A stretch of DNA of 64,000 nucleotides from Stenotrophomonas maltophilia (GTDB lineage Bacteria; Pseudomonadota; Gammaproteobacteria; Xanthomonadales; Xanthomonadaceae): assembly GCA_900113425.1 (NCBI GenBank), contig FOZF01000003.1:310001-374000 (forward strand). The letters run 5' to 3'. Below the pieces are notes generated by a model. That model searched no databases. It saw only the letters and a program-made list of their open reading frames with translations, and was not told the origin of the DNA. The translations under genes and the position numbers were made by a program. The first letter of the stretch is position 1; each line of letters begins with the position of its first letter. Positions 42,886-50,443 of the stretch are shown piece by piece.

Positions 42886-43836
42886 CTAATGCAAGATTGT
42901 CTCAACAGGAACGCGGAATTGATCTAGCGACGATAGATCGAGAACATAGCTGGCCTTCAGCACCCGCGAGTCGACTTCCGACCTCAAGATGCGTGGGAAG
43001 CCCTCTCCTACTGAGTAACCGCAGATTCCAGACACTCGGTATCTGCAAACGTCGTACTGATCATCCCTGACATATCCACGTCTAAGCAGCATGCTCTCCA
43101 AGCGATCTTCCAGGGCTAAACTGTGCACTTTTGCTGTTTCAAGCACGGCAGCGCACATCTCGTTCAGATTCCTCGCCCGCTCACCCTGTGCCTCGACAAG
43201 TTCGATAGCCACTAGGAACAAAGCTAAGTGACCAGGCGCCAGCTGCTCGAGTGAAGATATCTGTGCGTGCAAACGGGAACCAGACGATCTTGTCTTAACC
43301 TCGAGGACCATATTCTCTAGGGCAAAGTCCTGAGGATGATCGTCAGGCGATACCCACGAGGCAATTGCCGCCTCCGCACCAATTGAGAGCATCAGCCGCT
43401 CGAGTATCACTAGCTCCCCAATCAATCCCCTGATCTCATGCGGATCCATCGCCTGAGTTCGTGCCCGACTCATGAGAAGGTGCCAGTGCCCTATTCGGCG
43501 GAAGAAACGACGCACCGACTCCTCCTTCGACTGGCCGAAAGATGAGTAGGCAATGACGTCCCTGCAGAGTGTCAGAAAGACATCTCGATCACCCAGTTGC
43601 CTGAGGAACATTCGAACTTCCGGCACCTTACCGTCCGATGCAGTGGAAACATCCACACCACGTAGCCGAGGCAAGTCTTTAGGAATCCAAGTATGCTCTA
43701 CACCTCGTAGGACCAAGCCGAGCGCGCCACCATGAGCGCGAACCCAGTAGTAATCCAGGGCGTGATCTTCGGCGATACGCCTCCCTGTGATTCTCTCCGA
43801 GATCCCTCCGAGAGAAGACCAAGGATCTTCATTCAT
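42886..43836 (-). CDS. PD-(D/E)XK nuclease-like protein (DUF4420 type)
   Basis: A 316-residue protein. It has a helix with conserved Glu in IRGLIGELVILERLM (about 137-150), then HPQDFALENMVLEVKTRSSG (about 162-181), giving the D ... E-x-K active-site set of PD-(D/E)XK nucleases. This is the PF14390 family, known as a partner of Z1 and MutL-like genes. Its start overlaps the end of the Z1 gene by 8 bases, with GGAGG 9 bases upstream, so it is translationally coupled. It is the likely DNA-cutting subunit. Confidence 0.82.
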   Translation of the reverse strand: MNEDPWSSLGGISERITGRRIAEDHALDYYWVRAHGGALGLVLRGVEHTWIPKDLPRLRGVDVSTASDGKVPEVRMFLRQLGDRDVFLTLCRDVIAYSSFGQSKEESVRRFFRRIGHWHLLMSRARTQAMDPHEIRGLIGELVILERLMLSIGAEAAIASWVSPDDHPQDFALENMVLEVKTRSSGSRLHAQISSLEQLAPGHLALFLVAIELVEAQGERARNLNEMCAAVLETAKVHSLALEDRLESMLLRRGYVRDDQYDVCRYRVSGICGYSVGEGFPRILRSEVDSRVLKASYVLDLSSLDQFRVPVETILH

Positions 43837-46513
43837 CGAGCAAGACCTCCTCATCTTCACACTCATCGCCCGGCGAGCCGAACAGCTCTCTGTATGCAAT
43901 CAGATTGGCGGTATAGAACACCAGCTTCTCCTTTTCACCGACGGTCAGACCAGGGAAGCTCAGCCCATACGCGGCATGAATCCGATCATCATTCTCCATA
44001 GCTTGGAAGAGATGGAGGATGAGAAGTGGTCGTGTACGTTGGGCTCTATAGGCACGGTCCGGGATATTGCTCGATCGCCCCTGATGAGCGTCGAGCGCAG
44101 CCGCTATTTGTGCCTCACTCAATCCCGCACGCTCAATACCGCGCGATGCAATCCGCCTCTTCTTGCCTGACACAAGCAGCGCTCTTTCAAACCGCTGAGT
44201 CCCCCCCAAGGTAACAGCGCGCTCCTGAAGTCCCAGTACTAAACCATGAACCTCATGCGGGATGGCCCCTTGTTTTGAGCTGGAAACCAGAACAACGTCC
44301 CATTTAGACAGACCCCGCTCGCGTATGTACTCGATCAATGGTGCACGCTGCATCTCCAGCTGACCAGGATGAACGCCAAAGCTGGATATGAAGTCCAAGA
44401 CGTGCTCAACCGTCACACTGCCGAAAAGATGGCTAGGGAGCGCGCCACCCCCATAAGGCACTGGAACGAAACCATCCATCAAAAGTTTCCCAACTACATT
44501 TTCAATAGCCGCAATGTTCGCATTTCGTGCCGGCTCCGTCGCAATAACAACTGAGGTCTCGACCATCTTTCCGGATAGTGACACCTCGCGAACAATCTGC
44601 TCTGTATTTTGCATCTTGTTACGGGCCGTTACCATAAGAGTTCCAGGGTGACTGCGAACGGCAAAGCCGAAATCCATTGGGGTCAACCCATTGAGCTCCA
44701 TCCTTCGAATCTCGTCCCTAAGCTCTTCGGTCGCGTCCGCGATGAAACCATACCAATCGGCGGCTTCAGGCGTGAGAAACAGACGACAGAGATCCTTGTA
44801 CCCATCACGATACCCGAACCATCGCCCCATCTGGAGGAGTGTGTCGTACATTTGGGTATTTCGAAGGAAATAGCTGATCGTAAGGCCCTCCAAGGTGAAT
44901 CCACGAGAGAGCGAGTTACCACCCACAGCTATTACGTTGAGCCCATTCTCACTGTGCGCTCGGTAGTCGAGCTTTCCGGATGATTTGGAGGCGTTTACCT
45001 CAATCACAACCATACCGGCAGCGGCCCTGTGGAGTTGCGCCTGAATATCAGTCCAACGTTCATTACAGCCAGCGTAGAACTTCTTCCAAGTAGAGTGAAG
45101 AGAGCGGATGAAGGGATCTCTAAGTGCAGAATCCTCCGGCAAAGCGAAGCGGTTTTGGATTGAGGATTGCAATTCGATCAAATGGCTAGAAATGTTCCTC
45201 GCCACCTCGCTCTGAACTCTTGTGAAGCGCGAAACATTCACGAGCATCGAGTGGTGCTTACTCCCTTGACCTCTCAGAACACGAATGGCCTTTGACAGGA
45301 CGAAGCAATCGATAGCTTCGATAAGACTGGGATGCAGCCCTTCTAATAGCCAATCAATCTTGTGGGATGGAGGTAGCCATTCTTCAGTTTCCTCCAAGCC
45401 CACGGTGAGCTCCGCGGGATCCTCTCCAAAGAATGAGTGCGGTCCAACATAGTTGGTGGGCACCTCCAACCCCACAACAAAATCTCGGGGGAACAGGTCT
45501 TTTCCTTGAGAAACGATCTCAGCGTCAGGATCGATGAAGATGTTGGCAAACGGGGTTGCCGTATAGCCAACGTATGCATTCCTAGTCGACAAGCCCAATA
45601 GGTCGCGGATAAGACGATTGATGGTCTTAGGCGCGCTTGGGTCCTTCGATGTGTCTACAGATGCATTGTCAGCTTCGTCATCAATCACAAGCATCGGAAG
45701 TGTGAGGCCGCCCTGAGAAGCACTTGTACCGCGGATCCAATCGATCAGATTGTTCAGGATGGCGGGATGCTTCTTAATGACAAGAATGACAGGCTCGCTG
45801 CTGTTCTGAAGTGGATTCCCCCAGCCGTCCGCCCTCGTCCGACTGAAATCGTGCGCACGACTTGTGAAGGCGCTTGCGGTAAAGCCAGGATTGAAGTTAC
45901 CAACCCCAACGCGGTCAGCATTGGCTTGGCGACTGAGAATCTGATCACTGTCGCGCCCGACAAATCCTGAGTCGACGCGTTCCTGCGTCTGGGATCGAAG
46001 ATTGTTATGGACTCCGGCGATTAGTACGATGACCCTATATCCGGCATCTGCCGCCTTATTGATTACACCAAGGTAATTGGCCGTCTTTCCGCTCTGCACA
46101 TGACCGACTACCAAGCCTCGACGAGACCAAGTGCCATCAATCTTGGGGTCGCCGGCCAAGTCAACAATCGTATCGGTTACGCCAGCAATTGCATTAACGA
46201 CAGCTTCCGACATACCACCGGCAATCAGGTACTCCCGATAGCGCTTCCAATATCGGAAATCAATCTGATGTGCCCGACCAAGCAGCCACGGCTTATGACC
46301 AGGAGCTTGGATCGTATGTGATGGTCCAAGCACTACCTCAAACTCTCGCTCGATCTGCTTGGATATCTGGACCACCTCCGCCTCAGATAGACTTGGTGAT
46401 ATGAACGGGAGCGCCGCGATCCCGCTAACAACGTCAAGAATTTCAGTTGGACTGTGCGCGACACGCTGCGCCATCGCTGCCCGAGAAAGTATCAAAACCT
46501 GGTCGTAACTCAT
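43829..46513 (-). CDS. Z1-domain helicase-like ATPase
   Basis: An 894-residue protein. It has the P-loop VVGHVQSGKTANYLGVINKA (GHVQSGKT, about residue 138) and a Walker B/DEAD-like LVIDDEADNASVDT (about 273). The superfamily-2-type second half has GGNSLSRGFTLEGL and QMGRWFGYRDGYKDL, both hallmarks of the Z1 family (PF10593). Z1 proteins are predicted superfamily II helicases/translocases of R-M systems. The gap to the upstream ATPase gene is 10 bases. AGGA precedes the ATG. Confidence 0.88.
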   Translation of the reverse strand: MSYDQVLILSRAAMAQRVAHSPTEILDVVSGIAALPFISPSLSEAEVVQISKQIEREFEVVLGPSHTIQAPGHKPWLLGRAHQIDFRYWKRYREYLIAGGMSEAVVNAIAGVTDTIVDLAGDPKIDGTWSRRGLVVGHVQSGKTANYLGVINKAADAGYRVIVLIAGVHNNLRSQTQERVDSGFVGRDSDQILSRQANADRVGVGNFNPGFTASAFTSRAHDFSRTRADGWGNPLQNSSEPVILVIKKHPAILNNLIDWIRGTSASQGGLTLPMLVIDDEADNASVDTSKDPSAPKTINRLIRDLLGLSTRNAYVGYTATPFANIFIDPDAEIVSQGKDLFPRDFVVGLEVPTNYVGPHSFFGEDPAELTVGLEETEEWLPPSHKIDWLLEGLHPSLIEAIDCFVLSKAIRVLRGQGSKHHSMLVNVSRFTRVQSEVARNISSHLIELQSSIQNRFALPEDSALRDPFIRSLHSTWKKFYAGCNERWTDIQAQLHRAAAGMVVIEVNASKSSGKLDYRAHSENGLNVIAVGGNSLSRGFTLEGLTISYFLRNTQMYDTLLQMGRWFGYRDGYKDLCRLFLTPEAADWYGFIADATEELRDEIRRMELNGLTPMDFGFAVRSHPGTLMVTARNKMQNTEQIVREVSLSGKMVETSVVIATEPARNANIAAIENVVGKLLMDGFVPVPYGGGALPSHLFGSVTVEHVLDFISSFGVHPGQLEMQRAPLIEYIRERGLSKWDVVLVSSSKQGAIPHEVHGLVLGLQERAVTLGGTQRFERALLVSGKKRRIASRGIERAGLSEAQIAAALDAHQGRSSNIPDRAYRAQRTRPLLILHLFQAMENDDRIHAAYGLSFPGLTVGEKEKLVFYTANLIAYRELFGSPGDECEDEEVLLDE

Positions 46514-46523
46514 AGTCCTGTCC

Positions 46524-48029
46524 TTAGTCTTCGATTGTTCTCAACAGCCCTAGCGCGCGCCTCGCATCTCGCTGACCTGCGAAAACCGGCGTCGCCAAAA
46601 TGGCTTCCGCGATTGAGCGCGGAAGGGTGCTCTTCCCGGGAACAATCGCCTCTACATAGGTCGCCAACAGCTGTGCAAGTTCAGCATCACCTAGGGCTTG
46701 CTGAGTTACAGCCTGGGGAGAGGATGCAATGTCAGAGAAGATAGATTCCAATGGAAGCGTCGCTTCGATTGCAAGCAATGCGGTATCGACATCCCGCCGC
46801 GAGCCCGCTGCCTTGCGAAGGGCCTCGATGATGGGGTGATCGCGACGAACTTCGTATCGCACAGCACCTCCTTCTTCCACTCTTTCCCACAAAGGCAGAC
46901 CCAAACCGGCTGCCTGCCGGCGCCCTCTATAGGTGTAAGGCCTTCGTGCGGTCTCAGTCATCCGCTCAATCAACGGCCTTAGACGCCGCCGAACGACCGA
47001 TGGGAGCCGCATCCGCGACTTCCGAACATCTATGCTCCACTCTGAGTCTAGAGATGTCGGCACATCCACTTGAACCCGCAGTAGCTTGGTAAGTTCAGAT
47101 TTACGCGCTAGACCCAACCACGTCCCGCCCGCTATTAGGCGCCCAGCGCGATATACATAGAGGCCCTGCATTTCAGTCAGACTCGACCCCAGCTCAATCG
47201 CAGTCATCTGCTCAAGACTGAGGCGCTGATGATGAGGCAGTGTGAACGCTTGAACGGTCACGTTGGAGCCAGCCATCCTGATTATCTCAGTTTCATGCGG
47301 GTCAGAAGAAGGAGATATGTGCCGGGCAAAGGGATCGGCAGCCACGACAGGCGAACCATTGAGACGCAGCGACACCCCCGCACGCACTGACTGCCCCTTC
47401 TCATCGGCAAGAAATCGGTGGAACGTAAGTGCCAAGTGCGATCTCGCATTTGCGAACAGCTCGTTCAAGGCAACGAGAGCATCATCAGAACTGCCCCCGA
47501 ATGGATCGAGGCGATCCAGCCCCTGCCAGACCACCAAGGTTCCTGTCGAAGGGAGCAAGTTGATCATTGGAATCGCTTCAATCTCCGCTGGCTCCAGCAC
47601 CTTTAGAAGCCACTGATCCTTCTCAATCACCAAGTCGAGGTCCCAACACCGAGCAGCGAGTTCGCCGTCCACTCTTGAAGCTACGGTGAGGCGCCTGCAC
47701 TGGCTGAAGGATGCGGTCTTCAGCCCAAGACCAAAGCGTCCCAAGTCTGTTGCCGTCCTGACATCGCGGGTACTTCTACTGCCATGCTGCATGGCAGCTG
47801 TCAGTTCAGATGACCGCATTCCACAGCCATCGTCCAGTATCGCCAGGAACGGCGATCCGTCAGAATGAATGTCGTTGAATATCTCAACAACCCTCGCGCC
47901 AGCGGATATGCTGTTATCTATAATATCCGCAAGGGCACTCTCGAACGAGTACCCAATATCTCGCATTGATTCCAATAGCCTAGCCGCACTGGGCTCCACC
48001 CATATGTGCCCCGGAAGCAAATCTCTCAT
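46524..48029 (-). CDS. MutL/MORC-like GHKL ATPase of a restriction-modification locus
   Basis: A 501-residue protein. The GHKL ATPase fold fills the N-terminal half: Asn39 in LADIIDNSISAGA (motif N), DDGCGM at 66-71 and GRFGLGLKTASFS from 97 (the ATP lid). The second half holds an S5-like transducer region and a helical end. It is the first gene of the operon, with AAGGA 7 bases upstream, and diverges from the methyltransferase gene. Relatives are the prokaryotic MORC-like ATPases described in R-M systems. Confidence 0.86.
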   Translation of the reverse strand: MRDLLPGHIWVEPSAARLLESMRDIGYSFESALADIIDNSISAGARVVEIFNDIHSDGSPFLAILDDGCGMRSSELTAAMQHGSRSTRDVRTATDLGRFGLGLKTASFSQCRRLTVASRVDGELAARCWDLDLVIEKDQWLLKVLEPAEIEAIPMINLLPSTGTLVVWQGLDRLDPFGGSSDDALVALNELFANARSHLALTFHRFLADEKGQSVRAGVSLRLNGSPVVAADPFARHISPSSDPHETEIIRMAGSNVTVQAFTLPHHQRLSLEQMTAIELGSSLTEMQGLYVYRAGRLIAGGTWLGLARKSELTKLLRVQVDVPTSLDSEWSIDVRKSRMRLPSVVRRRLRPLIERMTETARRPYTYRGRRQAAGLGLPLWERVEEGGAVRYEVRRDHPIIEALRKAAGSRRDVDTALLAIEATLPLESIFSDIASSPQAVTQQALGDAELAQLLATYVEAIVPGKSTLPRSIAEAILATPVFAGQRDARRALGLLRTIED

Positions 48030-48396
48030 TACCCATCCTTAGCAATTCTGCGTGCGCGCGCTAACGCCTGACCGAGCAACCACAATCATCCAACAGCAGT
48101 CAGACTATAGCCGATGCCATGACGCTTCCTGCAGCATTCATGGCCAAATTTCATAATTCCTACGGCGCCCGCCGCGTCGGATTATTGACGCTTGCCGGGA
48201 ACAGCCAGATGGGAACTCATCCTCATAGCCCCAACCAACTGAATTCATCAGTTCCAACGTAGCAAGAGCTCCCCGTCGCAAGCTCCTGACTTGCTTCGAT
48301 TCCGCCACTTCAGAACTTGAAAAACTAATGATTGCATGCGATCCTGGCACCGCAGAAGCGGGGCAAGATGCCCCGCCAATTAGATTGTGAACCAGC
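48030..48396. promoter_or_regulatory. Divergent control region of the modification cassette
   Basis: A 367-base AT-richer gap between the ATPase and methyltransferase genes. I see no gene. A perfect 7-bp hairpin, GCGGGGC/GCCCCGC with loop AAGAT, at 48358-48376 ends 20 bases before the methyltransferase ATG, which lacks a Shine-Dalgarno. It could regulate methyltransferase translation; that is inference. Confidence 0.4.
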
Positions 48397-49911
48397 ATGC
48401 GGATCCCAGTTGTAGATGTGTTTGCGGGCCCTGGCGGCTTGGGCGAGGGCTTCTCCGCCTACATGGCCAAGGGCAGACCGAGACACCAGCCCTTCAAGAT
48501 TGCGATCTCTGCTGAGATGGAAGCGAACGCAGCGAAAACTCTTCGTCTGCGAGCGTTCTATCGCCAGTTCCCTGTGGGCAAGGCCCCCGTCAGCTATTAC
48601 GACTACGTGGCCGGCCGGGTAGCCCAACCATGGACCGAAAAGACTAGACATGAGTGGCTTGCTGCTGGCGAGGAGGCCAGGCAACTTCAGCTCGGAGTTG
48701 CTGCACATGACCGCGTGCTGCATGACCATATTCGCAAGGTGGCAACCGGACCCGATCCTTGGATTCTAATTGGAGGCCCCCCTTGCCAAGCATATTCTTT
48801 GGTGGGCCGCGCACGCAATCGTGGTATTGCTGGCTATAGGGCCGAGGATGACCACCGACACTTCCTCTACAAGCATTATCTCAAGATCATCAAGGATCAT
48901 CGCCCCGCAGCGTTTGTTATGGAGAACGTAAAGGGCATCCTTTCGTCAAGGGTCGGGGGCGAGCTGATGTTCCCGAAGATACTCGATGATCTCCGCGCTC
49001 CCGGTGGGAAGAACGGCCCCCGATATAACGTCATTCCACTGGTAAAGAGTGGCGACACTGATCTTTTCGACGATGAGGATGGGCGCAAGTACATTCTTAG
49101 GGCGGAAGAGCTGGGGGTACCTCAGGCTCGCCACAGGGTTGTACTGCTTGGCGTGGCCGACGACATCAAGCTTGCTCGCGCAAGATGGATGATTGCATCT
49201 AACGACGAGGTGCACCTTGATTCGGTCATTAAGGGCTTACCAAGATTGAGAAGCGGCGTGACTGATGTCGACGTAGACGACTGGTCATCTGAGGCTAAGG
49301 AGATCCTCCTACATGCCGCCTCCCTTACAGATGACATCCGTGTCTCAGAAGAACTTCGTCAACAAGCCCTGCGCGTACCTAGGACTGATTTCGGGTCCGG
49401 CGGAAGATCAATGCCGAGAACCGCGGGGTGCAACAAAGTGCCTTCTCACTTGGAGAACTGGCTCATTGATCCGAGACTCGGCCACCTGCTGAACCACGAG
49501 GTTCGGCAGCATATGTGGATGGATCTCGTTCGGTATGGTTATGCATCAGCGTTCACACTGGCGCACGAGCGGTCACCGCGAGGCTCATCGGAGTTCCCAG
49601 AGTCCATCCATCCGGATCACGCGAACTGGATGACAGGAAAATTTGTAGATCGCTTCAAGGTTCAGAGGTGGGATGCTCCGAGCTCGACGGTGACTAGCCA
49701 CCTGCAGAAGGATGGACATTACTTCATCCATCCGGATCCGACACAACTCAGAAGCATCTCTGTCCGAGAGGCGGCGAGGCTACAGACCTTTCCGGACAAT
49801 TACTTCTTTGAGGGTGCACGGGGAGCACAGTTCCGCCAAGTCGGCAACGCTGTTCCACCATGGATGGCGAACCAGATTGCGGATGTGGTTTACTCGATTT
49901 TGGGACACTGA
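48397..49911 (+). CDS. C5-cytosine DNA methyltransferase
   Basis: A 504-residue enzyme. Motif I is VDVFAGPGGLGEGFSAYM at the N-terminus. Motif IV, GGPPCQAYSLVGRARNRG, holds the catalytic Cys130. Motif VI, FVMENVKG, has Glu176, and motif VIII fits LGVPQARHRVVLLGV. Motifs IX and X follow the target-recognition region (about 330-430), ending RQVGNAVPPWMANQIA. It methylates the 5-carbon of cytosine at an unknown site. It diverges from the ATPase-Z1-nuclease-AIPR operon and overlaps vsr by 22 bases. Confidence 0.93.
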   Translation: MRIPVVDVFAGPGGLGEGFSAYMAKGRPRHQPFKIAISAEMEANAAKTLRLRAFYRQFPVGKAPVSYYDYVAGRVAQPWTEKTRHEWLAAGEEARQLQLGVAAHDRVLHDHIRKVATGPDPWILIGGPPCQAYSLVGRARNRGIAGYRAEDDHRHFLYKHYLKIIKDHRPAAFVMENVKGILSSRVGGELMFPKILDDLRAPGGKNGPRYNVIPLVKSGDTDLFDDEDGRKYILRAEELGVPQARHRVVLLGVADDIKLARARWMIASNDEVHLDSVIKGLPRLRSGVTDVDVDDWSSEAKEILLHAASLTDDIRVSEELRQQALRVPRTDFGSGGRSMPRTAGCNKVPSHLENWLIDPRLGHLLNHEVRQHMWMDLVRYGYASAFTLAHERSPRGSSEFPESIHPDHANWMTGKFVDRFKVQRWDAPSSTVTSHLQKDGHYFIHPDPTQLRSISVREAARLQTFPDNYFFEGARGAQFRQVGNAVPPWMANQIADVVYSILGH

Positions 49912-50351
49912 TCTGCCGAGAATTCTGCGCGTCTCGCACAAGACTTCAGAAATGTCGAAAGCCCGGCTAGAGTCGGCTCAGGCTGCAGTCTGAGGCTGCA
50001 TTCCCACACCACCGAAATTCGCCAGCCATCCCTCATGAGCACTTGGGCTTGGCGCTCGTCTCTTGCACGATTTCCTTCAAGCTTATGTAGCCAGAACTCA
50101 GGTCGCGTAGTTGGTAAAGTGGCAAAGCGGCAACCCTGATGCATATGCCAAAAGCAGCCATGAACGAAGATGACCGCCCGGTATTTGGGCAGTGTCAGGT
50201 CGGGTCTTCCGGGCAGATCGCGCCTGTGGAGCACGTACCGAAAGCCACTCCGATGTAAGTATCTTCGAACCACCCATTCGGGCTTTGTGTTCTTTCCCTT
50301 GATCCCTGACATCATCTTAGAACGAATGGCGGCATCTACTATGTCTACCAT
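49890..50351 (-). CDS. vsr: Very-short-patch repair endonuclease
   Basis: A 153-residue enzyme that nicks at T:G mismatches formed when 5-methylcytosine deaminates. The residues known from E. coli Vsr fall at the same numbers from this start: Glu25, Asp51 (GRPDLTLPKYRA), His64 and His69 (FVHGCFWHMHQGC). Position 63 is Val instead of Thr. Zinc-site Cys66 is present. The exact numbering supports ATG 50351, which has GGAGG 9 bases upstream. Convergent overlap with the methyltransferase gene suggests the two work on the same target site. Confidence 0.93.
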   Translation of the reverse strand: MVDIVDAAIRSKMMSGIKGKNTKPEWVVRRYLHRSGFRYVLHRRDLPGRPDLTLPKYRAVIFVHGCFWHMHQGCRFATLPTTRPEFWLHKLEGNRARDERQAQVLMRDGWRISVVWECSLRLQPEPTLAGLSTFLKSCARRAEFSADQCPKIE

Positions 50352-50397
50352 TGCTCGGGCCCTCCACAGCGCAACCGACAACATAGAGGGTCATCAT

Positions 50398-50424
50398 AAA
50401 AAAAGGGGCGGTCAAGCCGCCCCT
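50398..50424 (-). terminator. Rho-independent terminator of aceE
   Basis: On the minus strand GGGGCGG, TTGA loop region, CCGCCCC is followed by seven T (A-run at 50398-50404 on the plus strand). It lies 20 bases after the aceE stop and separates core aceE from island vsr. Confidence 0.93.
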
Positions 50425-50443
50425 CTTCTACAACGCTATTTAA

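Noticed and set aside
48138-48398. Minus-strand frame of 86 codons in the cassette control region, considered as a controller (C) protein
   Set aside because: No helix-turn-helix, and it starts inside the methyltransferase start site.
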